Assembly: GCA_001898405.1 (NCBI GenBank)
Contig: MKTW01000004.1
Location: 74,156-138,155 of the forward strand
From: Sphingobacteriales bacterium 44-61
GTDB lineage: Bacteria; Bacteroidota; Bacteroidia; Chitinophagales; Chitinophagaceae
Direction of reading: 5' to 3'
Length of the DNA stretch: 64,000 nucleotides
How positions within the stretch are numbered: the stretch's first letter is position 1; every line of letters starts with the position of its first letter. This document shows positions 28,921 through 36,904 of this stretch, piece after piece. The position numbers and the translations under genes were made by a program. The notes under the pieces are model-generated. The model did not search any database and had not been told where the DNA came from. It worked only from the letters and a program-made list of their open reading frames with translations.

Positions 28921-29484
28921 TTACCTTACTTTATATATAAAATCATTATTCTCAAACTGCTTGGCGATCGTTTTCAGATCATAAGCGATACTGGCATCTA
29001 CCAGTTGATCGCCTACCTGCAACACAAAACCGCCGATCAGGTCCGGGTTCACTTTTTCTTCCAGTTCTATATGCTGGAAATTAGCTGTTTTTTTCACCTG
29101 CTCTACAATCGCGTTCTTCAGTGAATCGCTCACCGGTGCTGCAGTGGTCAGTTTTATTACCTGGATATTCTTATGTTTCTTATACAGGTCGATGAATGCT
29201 GTTACGATCTCCGGTAAGTTGCTTTCACGGCCCTTGTTGATAAGGAGCGTATTGAAAGCAGTCGTCAATTGACCCAGCTTACCGGCTGTTACTGCACCCA
29301 GTATTTTTTTCTTTGCATCCGCTTTGATGATAGGGCTGCGAAGAAGGTTTACAAAATCCTTATTGCTTTTATTCACAGCCTGCAGCCATTGCATATCAGC
29401 AAATACCTGTTCCAACTGACCTTTTTCAATAGCAAGATCAATCAGCGATTTGGCATAACGGGAGGCTAAACGGGGATTAGGCAT
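28921..29484 (-). CDS. atpH: F1Fo ATP synthase subunit delta
   Basis: 187 residues. It begins with the typical SRYAKSLIDLAIEKGQLEQV helix and ends with DLIGGFVLQVGDQLVDASI, the conserved C-terminal signature of delta/OSCP. It connects F1 to the peripheral stalk. It lies 21 bp upstream of atpA and 21 bp downstream of atpF. Confidence 0.96.
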   Translation of the reverse strand: MPNPRLASRYAKSLIDLAIEKGQLEQVFADMQWLQAVNKSNKDFVNLLRSPIIKADAKKKILGAVTAGKLGQLTTAFNTLLINKGRESNLPEIVTAFIDLYKKHKNIQVIKLTTAAPVSDSLKNAIVEQVKKTANFQHIELEEKVNPDLIGGFVLQVGDQLVDASIAYDLKTIAKQFENNDFIYKVR

Positions 29485-29505
29485 ATATCTTTTTGCAAAA
29501 GCTTA

Positions 29506-30000
29506 TTAATTCAGTTTCACTTCGTCAACCAGGCCTTTGATATGGGCTTCCTGGGCATCTTTACCTGTCAATTCTTTTCTCAACACTTTTTCTGCTACTT
29601 CTATCACCAGTTTACCTACCTGATTTTTTACATCGATCATAGCAGCCATTTTCTGTGCTTCAATGGAAGCCTGTGCATCGGCAGCGATCTTGGCATAATC
29701 AGCTTTGGCTTGCTCTTTCGCTTCGCTGATGATCCTGTCTTTTGTTTCCCTGGCTTCTTTCAGCAGTTGTGCTCTTTCTTCACGGGCTTTGGCCAGCAGG
29801 GTTTCATTTTCTGCTTTCAGTTGAGCCATTTCAGCTTTTACTTTCTCTGCTGTTTCCAGTGAGCTGGCAATGCTGTTTTCACGGTCGCGCAAGCCTTTAA
29901 TAATAGCAGGCCATGCCTTTTTCTTTAAAATAAAGAATGCAAGCAGGAAAGCGAGCAGTGTCCAAAAAAGCAACCCGAGTTCGGGAGTAAGTAATTTCAT
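29506..30000 (-). CDS. atpF: F1Fo ATP synthase subunit b
   Basis: 164 residues: one N-terminal membrane helix (LGLLFWTLLAFLLAFFILKKK) followed by a long charged helix (EKVKAEMAQLKAENETLLAKAREERAQLL pattern). This is the peripheral stalk of the synthase. It is separated from atpE by 109 bp containing a small hairpin. Confidence 0.96.
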   Translation of the reverse strand: MKLLTPELGLLFWTLLAFLLAFFILKKKAWPAIIKGLRDRENSIASSLETAEKVKAEMAQLKAENETLLAKAREERAQLLKEARETKDRIISEAKEQAKADYAKIAADAQASIEAQKMAAMIDVKNQVGKLVIEVAEKVLRKELTGKDAQEAHIKGLVDEVKLN

Positions 30001-30059
30001 TGTTCTGATTTTTATTTCGTTTCAATGGTTGAATGCCATTGAATTTTTTCTTTTTTAAA

Positions 30060-30094
30060 TACTGCATCCGCCGCCCTGTGCATTGGATGCAGTA
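30060..30094 (-). promoter_or_regulatory. Hairpin in the atpE-atpF gap
   Basis: A 10-bp perfect stem (30060-30069 with 30085-30094) with a 15-nt loop lies 15 bp after atpE, with no T-tract. It could protect or process the 3' end of atpE mRNA, which must be made in excess over the other subunits. This role is inferred. Confidence 0.5.
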
Positions 30095-30109
30095 AATAGT
30101 TGCCGGTGA

Positions 30110-30367
<258 letters not shown>

Positions 30368-30394
30368 TCAGATTTTATAATTAAAAAAAAGATC

Positions 30395-31609
30395 CTATAC
30401 TAAAACGGGGTCATCATGTCCTGATCCTACATGCACGCCCTCGGGCTCATGATCATGATGCGCTCCTTCAATTGCCTGACCGATAAACACTGCAGCCAGG
30501 TTCGTAAAGATAAACGCCTGCAGGAAAGCCACCAGCACTTCGATCAGATAAATAAACACCGTGAAGGCAACAGACAGCGGTGATGCTGCCCAACCCGCCA
30601 CACTGCTCATTTGCGCGAAAATAAATATCAGGGAGATCAGGCAGATAATGATAATGTGACCCGCCACCATGTTGGCAAAAAGACGGATGATCAGGGCAAA
30701 AGGCTTAATGAAAATACCCAGGATCTCTACCGGTATCAAAATGACTTTTACAAATCCCGGAACACCAGGCGGATTAAAGATATGTGCCCAGAAATGCTTG
30801 TTGGCACTGAACATGATCACGATAAAGGCCGTAACACCCAACACCAGCGTAAAAGCAATATTGCCGGTTACGTTGGCAGAGCCGGGTATCATTCCAAAAA
30901 GGCTGTTGATCAGGATAAAAAAGAAGATCGTAAGCAGGTAGGGCAGGTAGCGGTAAGAAGCGGCACCCAGGTTTGGCTTGGCCACTTCATCTCTTACAAA
31001 GGTGATCACCGGCTCCAGCAGGCTTTGAGAGCCCTTGGGAGCAGAGGTAACACCAATACCGGATTTATATCTTTTAGCAATACGCAGCATGATCCAGGTA
31101 AACAGCGCAAATGCGATCAGCATCTGCACCACGTTGCGGGTAAGAGAAAGATCATACACTTTAACGGAAGCATCATATTCTCCCTTCTCATTCACTGCAA
31201 CAATATCCTGCGGATTGAATTTTTTTGGATCGAGTCCCCATTCTTTAATGCTGTGGTCGGTAAGCATAGCATAACCATTGTGTGCAGCATGTCCATGTTC
31301 AAATTTGGACGACATGAAAGCGGTCAATCCTTTCTCAGGAGAGTAAAGGATCACCGGCAGGGGAAGGCTGACAGGATGTTTCGCCCCATCATCACCGACG
31401 ATATCAAAGAAATGGAAATCGTGGTTGTTCAGGACGTGCCCAAAAATCACTTCTGTGGCATTAAAACCCTTTTTTTCCACGGGGGCATGCTCAGCTTCCT
31501 GAGTAGGCTGCCCATGTTCCTCTTGCTGGGCAAAAGCGATGCTGCCGGATAAGGTAAAAAATAAGCTAAAAACCGCTACTGGCAAGCATTTGAGACGTTC
31601 TAAACGCAT
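30395..31609 (-). CDS. atpB: F1Fo ATP synthase subunit a (with long N-terminal extension)
   Basis: 404 residues, much longer than the about 270 of E. coli. The extra part is a signal-like segment followed by about 130 polar residues (His-rich QQEEHGQPTQEAEHAP), as is usual in Bacteroidota. The functional Arg lies in LIIRLFANMVAGH, and the last helix is AFLQAFIFTNLAAVFIG. It forms the proton half-channels next to the c ring. It is the first gene of the atpBEFHA operon. Confidence 0.95.
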   Translation of the reverse strand: MRLERLKCLPVAVFSLFFTLSGSIAFAQQEEHGQPTQEAEHAPVEKKGFNATEVIFGHVLNNHDFHFFDIVGDDGAKHPVSLPLPVILYSPEKGLTAFMSSKFEHGHAAHNGYAMLTDHSIKEWGLDPKKFNPQDIVAVNEKGEYDASVKVYDLSLTRNVVQMLIAFALFTWIMLRIAKRYKSGIGVTSAPKGSQSLLEPVITFVRDEVAKPNLGAASYRYLPYLLTIFFFILINSLFGMIPGSANVTGNIAFTLVLGVTAFIVIMFSANKHFWAHIFNPPGVPGFVKVILIPVEILGIFIKPFALIIRLFANMVAGHIIIICLISLIFIFAQMSSVAGWAASPLSVAFTVFIYLIEVLVAFLQAFIFTNLAAVFIGQAIEGAHHDHEPEGVHVGSGHDDPVLV

Positions 31610-31629
31610 ACAGTTCCTGAAATTTGGCG

Positions 31630-31637
31630 CAAAGATA
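31630..31637 (-). promoter_or_regulatory. -7 box of the atp operon promoter
   Basis: On the minus strand TATCTTTG matches TAnnTTTG and lies 20 nt before the atpB ATG. The -33 element is not clear. Confidence 0.5.
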
Positions 31638-31737
31638 AGGGTCGGTAAGTTAAAAAGGAATTGGAAATGGGAAATTGATGAAAATCCTGGGGTTTTGGTG
31701 GTCAGCTTCTTTCTGAAAGAAAAATCCTTCCAGATTT

Positions 31738-31808
31738 GAGCCGAATAAATTGATTATTCGGCTCATTTTTTGACTATATTTGAGCCGAATAATCAATTTA
31801 TTCGGCTC
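31738..31808 (+). promoter_or_regulatory. Double palindromic operator and promoter of the Fic gene
   Basis: Two 27-bp palindromic sites (31738-31764 and 31782-31808) each have arms GAGCCGAATAA/TTATTCGGCTC. One is the exact reverse complement of the other. Between them lies a perfect -7 box, TATATTTG (31775-31782). The second site ends on the base before the fic ATG. A bound dimer pair would block both the promoter and the start region, the layout of a tight autoregulatory operator. Confidence 0.8.
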
Positions 31809-32921
31809 ATGCTCCGTTACAACTGGGAAAAAGAGGATTGGCTACACTTCACCTATTCTCTGCGCGAAGCAGAAGATGAGCTCTTCCTTATTGCCGAAAA
31901 AACAGGAAAGGTTTCAGGGATTTTAAATGCGCTTCCCAAAAATACCATGACAGATACTATTGTTGAAATGATAGTACTGGAAGCCATTAAAACTTCTGAA
32001 ATAGAAGGTGAATATTTAAGCCGGAAAGACGTTATGTCTTCCATCAGAAATAATCTTGGTTTAAACCAGCAACTGGAAAAAGTTAAGGATAAGCAAGCAG
32101 AAGGTGTGAGTGAGCTATTGATAGACGTACGAAACACTTTCCAGGAACCTCTTTCCCGGGAAAAACTTTTTGCATGGCATAAAATGCTTTTAAAAAAAGA
32201 GCGGGATATTACAGTAGGGGCCTGGCGTAGCCATACGGAGCCCATGCAGATCGTATCCGGTGCAATGGGTAAACAAACAATACATTTTGAAGCACCCCCG
32301 TCCGATCGTGTGCCTGAGGAGATGGAAAAATTCATTGCATGGTTCAATAAAACAGGACCGGGTGGTTCGGAGGAAATAAAAAAAGCGCCACTGAGAGCTG
32401 CTATCGCACATCTATATTTTGAATCCATTCATCCTTTTGAAGACGGCAATGGCCGTATCGGACGGGCTATAGCAGAAAAAGCCTTATCACAAGGCATTGG
32501 CCGGCCTGTTTTAATGAGTCTTTCAAAAACAATAGAAGCTAAAAAAAATACTTACTACGCAGCTCTTGAAAAAGCGCAACGTTCAAATGAAATCACTCCC
32601 TGGGTAAATTATTTTATCAGAACGGTGCTGGAAGCCCAGATTGCTGCGGAAGAGCTGATTGACTTTACCTTGAAAAAAACCAGGTTCTTTGACCGTTTCA
32701 ATGATATGCTCAATGAAAGGCAATCCAAAGCCATCCGGCGAATGCTCGAAGAAGGACCAACGGGCTTTAAAGGGGGAATGACCGCAAGCAAATATGTTTC
32801 TCTCACTAAAACATCCAAAGCTACTGCTACACGCGATCTTCAATACCTACTCAGCATAAACGCTTTTATCCAGTCAGGCAGCGCAGCAGGCCGAAGTACC
32901 AGCTACCAGGTTAATTTGTGA
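31809..32921 (+). CDS. Fic family protein (DUF4172-like N-terminus, C-terminal winged helix)
   Basis: 370 residues from ATG 31809, giving the expected N-terminus MLRYNWEKEDWLHFTY; a TTG at 31770 would extend the protein through the operator. The Fic motif is HPFEDGNGRIGRA (about 208-220), so AMP transfer is chemically possible. An inhibitory motif (S/T)xxxE(G/N) is present before it (TSEIEGEYL), making it a class II, self-inhibited Fic protein. The C-terminus has a winged-helix region (TASKYVSLTKTSKATATRDL). It likely binds its own operator. No antitoxin gene is adjacent. It converges with the ABC exporter (9-bp gap). Confidence 0.92.
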   Translation: MLRYNWEKEDWLHFTYSLREAEDELFLIAEKTGKVSGILNALPKNTMTDTIVEMIVLEAIKTSEIEGEYLSRKDVMSSIRNNLGLNQQLEKVKDKQAEGVSELLIDVRNTFQEPLSREKLFAWHKMLLKKERDITVGAWRSHTEPMQIVSGAMGKQTIHFEAPPSDRVPEEMEKFIAWFNKTGPGGSEEIKKAPLRAAIAHLYFESIHPFEDGNGRIGRAIAEKALSQGIGRPVLMSLSKTIEAKKNTYYAALEKAQRSNEITPWVNYFIRTVLEAQIAAEELIDFTLKKTRFFDRFNDMLNERQSKAIRRMLEEGPTGFKGGMTASKYVSLTKTSKATATRDLQYLLSINAFIQSGSAAGRSTSYQVNL

Positions 32922-32930
32922 TAGCCTCTG

Positions 32931-34706
32931 CTACACCTTCACCTGATGCTTCTCAAACTGCATACTATGCAACTGCGCATAAAACCCTCCCTTCTCCAAA
33001 AGCTCCTCATGCGTTCCCATCTCTTTCAATTCCCCCTTATCCAGCACAATGATCTTATCAGCTTTCCGGATCGTTGACAACCGGTGGGCGATCACGATCG
33101 CTGTACGGCCTTTGATCAGGGTATCTATCGCATGTTGTATCAGTAATTCACTTTCTGTATCTACGGAAGAAGTGGCTTCATCCAGCACAAGAATGGAAGG
33201 ATCATATAATAAAGCCCGGATAAATGACAACAACTGCCGCTGGCCCAATGAAAGCGTGGCGCCCCTTTCCATTACGTTATAATCATATCCGCCGGGAAGC
33301 CTCATAATAAAATCGTGCATATCGATCAGCTTCGCTGCTTCTATCACTTTTTCCTTTGAGATCTCTTCATTGCGCAGCGTTATATTGTCCAGCACAGAGC
33401 CGGAAAAAAGAAACACATCCTGCAACACTACACCAATATGCTTACGGAGAAAATCGGGCTCATAAGATTCAATATTCCGCCCGTCGATCCGGATCGCGCC
33501 CTGCTTTATATGATAAAGGCGGTTCAGCAGGCTGATGATCGTGGTTTTGCCGCTGCCGGTATGGCCTACAATCGCCACGGTTTCGCCGGGTTGTATATTA
33601 AAGCTGATATCTTTCAATACGTATTTATCATCCGTGTAAGCAAAAGATACTTTGTCAAAACTTACAGCCCCTTCTATCCTGGCCGGTGAAGGTTGATACC
33701 CTTCTGCCGGCGGTTTGGTTACGTCATCATTGTCGAGCACACGGAATACCCGCTCACTGGCGATAACGCCCATTTGCAATACATTGAACTTATCTGCCAG
33801 CACACGCAAAGGACGGAACAGCAGGTTGAGGCAAAGGATAAATGAGATAACCGTACCCTGCTGGCTTTCCTGCAGGCCCAGTGCTTCTTTGGCAGCCCAC
33901 CACACTATCAGGCCGATAGACAAAGCCAGCACGATCTCCACTATCGGAAAGAAAACGGAATAAGCAAAAATGGCTTTGATATTTGCATTTCGGTGTTCTT
34001 TATTGATCTTTTGAAACTTACTGAATTCCCTGTCTTCTGATGCAAAAGCCTGCACCACGGCCATGCCTGTCAGATGCTCCTGCACAAAAGCATTCAGGTT
34101 GGTGACAGCATTCCTCACTTTAAAGAAAGACTTATTAATACTCTCTTTAAAATAATATGTAGCGATGATAATAATCGGAAAAGGAATAAGGGCTACAAGG
34201 GTCAGCTTCCAATCTACCCAGCACATATAGGCCAGCACACAAACAATGGAAAGCAGGTCTGCAATGATCGGCACGAGGCCTTCCGAAAAAATCTCGTTGA
34301 TGGATTCAATATCATTAATAGTGCGGGTCGTAAGCGTACCGATCGGTGTTTTGTCAAATTGGGAAAGATTCAGCCCCAGTATTTTTTTATATACACCGAT
34401 CCGCATATCCTTTACTACCGACTGTCCCAACCAGGCGGTTACAAACGTGAAAGCAAAACGCATGGCTGTTTCCAGCAGGATCAGGCCGATCTGGATCAGC
34501 GTTATCCTCACCACCATATCTGCCAGGGAAAGAACAATGAATTTATCTACCGTCAACTGTATCAGCCACGGCCTTACCGGTGTGATCACTGCCAGCAGTA
34601 TCGCCAACACGACTGAGAGGTAAAACTTTCTTTTATACGGTGCCGCATAACCGAAAACTCTCCGCAAGACCGCTATATCAAATTTTTTAGGTGCTGTTTC
34701 AGCCAA
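32931..34706 (-). CDS. ABC exporter (fused permease and ATPase)
   Basis: 591 residues: six membrane helices (about 20-310) followed by an ATPase domain with Walker A GHTGSGKT, signature LSLGQRQL and Walker B ILVLDEATSS, then the H-loop IAHRLSTI. It belongs to the MsbA/multidrug-like half transporters that act as homo- or heterodimers. The substrate cannot be deduced. The start is a TTG at 34706 (MAETAPKKFDI), with no better codon nearby. Confidence 0.93.
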   Translation of the reverse strand: MAETAPKKFDIAVLRRVFGYAAPYKRKFYLSVVLAILLAVITPVRPWLIQLTVDKFIVLSLADMVVRITLIQIGLILLETAMRFAFTFVTAWLGQSVVKDMRIGVYKKILGLNLSQFDKTPIGTLTTRTINDIESINEIFSEGLVPIIADLLSIVCVLAYMCWVDWKLTLVALIPFPIIIIATYYFKESINKSFFKVRNAVTNLNAFVQEHLTGMAVVQAFASEDREFSKFQKINKEHRNANIKAIFAYSVFFPIVEIVLALSIGLIVWWAAKEALGLQESQQGTVISFILCLNLLFRPLRVLADKFNVLQMGVIASERVFRVLDNDDVTKPPAEGYQPSPARIEGAVSFDKVSFAYTDDKYVLKDISFNIQPGETVAIVGHTGSGKTTIISLLNRLYHIKQGAIRIDGRNIESYEPDFLRKHIGVVLQDVFLFSGSVLDNITLRNEEISKEKVIEAAKLIDMHDFIMRLPGGYDYNVMERGATLSLGQRQLLSFIRALLYDPSILVLDEATSSVDTESELLIQHAIDTLIKGRTAIVIAHRLSTIRKADKIIVLDKGELKEMGTHEELLEKGGFYAQLHSMQFEKHQVKV

Positions 34707-34752
34707 AATGAAGAATTAAGGAGTTGCGAAATTAAGTAAAGTTTGTTTTGAC

Positions 34753-36882
34753 TCAGGAACGGCTCAAACTGTATGCTTTAATAAAAATCACGCCCAGGTT
34801 CTTATGCGGAGGAATATAATCATCAAAGCCGTCCACCCTGGCGTTTTTACGGAACTCCTTCCAGAAAGGGATCCATTCAATATCGGCGCCTGCCCTCAGT
34901 TTGTCCATTAACAACTGAATGAATGGTTTGTTGATATCCCTCTTGCCGATTTGTTTGGAGGCAACAATATGGGCGTCCGGTGATTTTTGTAAAATGGCAT
35001 TGATCAGGTTGAAGCCGCCGCAGGAGCCCATAAATACAATGCGGGAGGAAGGTGCCATGTAGGCAATGGTCGTGTTGGCATGGTAGCTATGTCCGCGGTT
35101 GATCGTCACCGTCGGTTTGATATTATTTTCCCGGAGATAATTCCGCAAAGCTGATTGCGCCATATCGTCTTTGCCCGTTTCCTCATCAAACGGGATATTG
35201 GCATAGATGGAAATGGGCTTGTCTTTAGTTGATTTGATCAGTATCCATTGGGGATTGCTCTTATCAATCGTCCAGTGTGTGCGTGGGAACATGGATTGAA
35301 AAATGCCAAAATCCAGTTTCCCGTCCTCATCACCAAAAAAGAATACCTGCACAATCACTTCTCCTTTTTCATTTGTTAGTGATGAAAAAGGAACACGGTA
35401 TACCGGTGGAATACCCAGTTCTTTTGTAAGATCAATCCCGTTAGAAGAATCGGCCGACAGGAATAATTTATCCAGGATGGTATAAATGGCTTGCCCTCTT
35501 GCATTACCCTGGCTTTTATTCCGCTCATAATTCGCCTGCACATTCTTCAGCATTTCCTTTGCCCGGTCAGGCAATGTTTCAGCAATGCTCGCATAGGAAT
35601 CCGCTACATCCACCCCATCTTCCAGTCCTGCTGATTCTTCCAACTGGCTTACAAATGTTTTCATCAGTTCATCTGCACTCTTACTGTCAGGAAAAGAAGC
35701 CAGGAAACCGCCCAGGGTATTATATGCTGCCGCCTGGCTGATGAATTTGCGGTAATGATCATAATGAACAGACGGCAATAATGAATCACCGCGGTTATTG
35801 ATCTTTTTCATTATCTGTGGATACACGCCATTCGTATAGCTGGAAGTATAGATCAACCCATCTGTGAGCACGGCGAGATAATACAGTTCCTGCGCAGTAA
35901 GCGGCAGAATGCTTTTGAACCGCACCGCATCAGGCCTTTCATGCAAGCCGTTAATAGTTGTAACAAATACATCACTGGCTTTTTGACGAAGGCGTGCTTC
36001 CAGTTCTGCATAAGCTATGGCGGTATCTTTATTCATAGCCCGTTGCACGTATTCGATCCTGGTTTTAACAAGCAGGCGGTAATACAATACCGAATCTTTT
36101 TCTGCAGCATCCAGCTCAGCCATTGTGATCTTACCCTTTACCACATTATCCAGGAAAGGAAAATATTGCTGACCGCTTTTGCTTCTTGACATGCGTACGA
36201 CGGTCTTTACAAAATTATCGTCCGTTATATTCCGGATAGTATAACCAAGTTTGTTATTGGCCTGTGCGTAAGTATACAACTGAGCGGGATATTTTTTTGC
36301 CACAGCTTTTACCAGGCTGTCGGCAAAAGGCATATCGGGATTTTCTCTGAGTGTCTGGAATGTCTGGTCAGGATGAAGCGAACAATATTTTAACACCAGC
36401 AGTTGCTGGCCGGCTTTGAATCCCACGTTTTTTTCAAACGCGATCTTCGTTCCGCTAATGATCAGGCTGCCCACCTCATATGATGCTTTTTCTATCACCG
36501 GCTCAATGGAGCGGCCGTTCTTATCCGCAACCATGCAGGATTCATATGCATGGATCGCTTGTGGCAACAGTTTGTTTGCCGTCTCCTTGTTCTTATAACC
36601 TGCTGCAAAAAATTTCAGGAGGTTCTCGATCCCCCGCAGGTAACGCACTTTATCCTGCGCTTTGATAAGGCTGTCGGTTTCAATGCTGCATTGCAGCCTG
36701 TCAATGCCTGATGAAGTAAGATTTCCCAGGTTTTTCTGGGCTGCGTCCACATAATCATGAAAAATCTGCCTGCTCAGCGGCACCTGGCATCCGCCAGAAT
36801 TGGTAGAAGCTTTGTCTTGAGCTAAGAGTGTCTTCGAAATGAAGAATAAGCATACAGCTATGGTGATCCCCTTTCTTATCAT
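34753..36882 (-). CDS. Secreted protein of unknown family, possible caspase-like His-Cys domain (paralogue 2)
   Basis: 709 residues with a signal peptide (MIRKGITIAVCLFFISKTLLA). The first 500 residues are mostly helical. The C-terminal domain has a strand ending in RGHSYH (His598) and a second hydrophobic strand ending in MGSCGGF (Cys621), 23 residues later. A His after one strand and a Cys-Gly after the next is the arrangement of clan CD cysteine peptidases (caspase, separase, CHAT), so a secreted peptidase is possible but not shown. It is a close paralogue of the gene 22 bp upstream, in one operon. Confidence 0.75.
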   Translation of the reverse strand: MIRKGITIAVCLFFISKTLLAQDKASTNSGGCQVPLSRQIFHDYVDAAQKNLGNLTSSGIDRLQCSIETDSLIKAQDKVRYLRGIENLLKFFAAGYKNKETANKLLPQAIHAYESCMVADKNGRSIEPVIEKASYEVGSLIISGTKIAFEKNVGFKAGQQLLVLKYCSLHPDQTFQTLRENPDMPFADSLVKAVAKKYPAQLYTYAQANNKLGYTIRNITDDNFVKTVVRMSRSKSGQQYFPFLDNVVKGKITMAELDAAEKDSVLYYRLLVKTRIEYVQRAMNKDTAIAYAELEARLRQKASDVFVTTINGLHERPDAVRFKSILPLTAQELYYLAVLTDGLIYTSSYTNGVYPQIMKKINNRGDSLLPSVHYDHYRKFISQAAAYNTLGGFLASFPDSKSADELMKTFVSQLEESAGLEDGVDVADSYASIAETLPDRAKEMLKNVQANYERNKSQGNARGQAIYTILDKLFLSADSSNGIDLTKELGIPPVYRVPFSSLTNEKGEVIVQVFFFGDEDGKLDFGIFQSMFPRTHWTIDKSNPQWILIKSTKDKPISIYANIPFDEETGKDDMAQSALRNYLRENNIKPTVTINRGHSYHANTTIAYMAPSSRIVFMGSCGGFNLINAILQKSPDAHIVASKQIGKRDINKPFIQLLMDKLRAGADIEWIPFWKEFRKNARVDGFDDYIPPHKNLGVIFIKAYSLSRS

Positions 36883-36904
36883 ATCTCTTACGTCATTGCC
36901 GGCG

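Noticed and set aside
30611-31552. 313-residue plus-strand ORF
   Set aside because: It is antisense to atpB with no domain or signal; a coding shadow.
31809-32921. Fic-antitoxin (toxin-antitoxin) locus
   Set aside because: The inhibitory motif is inside the protein itself and no small antitoxin gene is adjacent.
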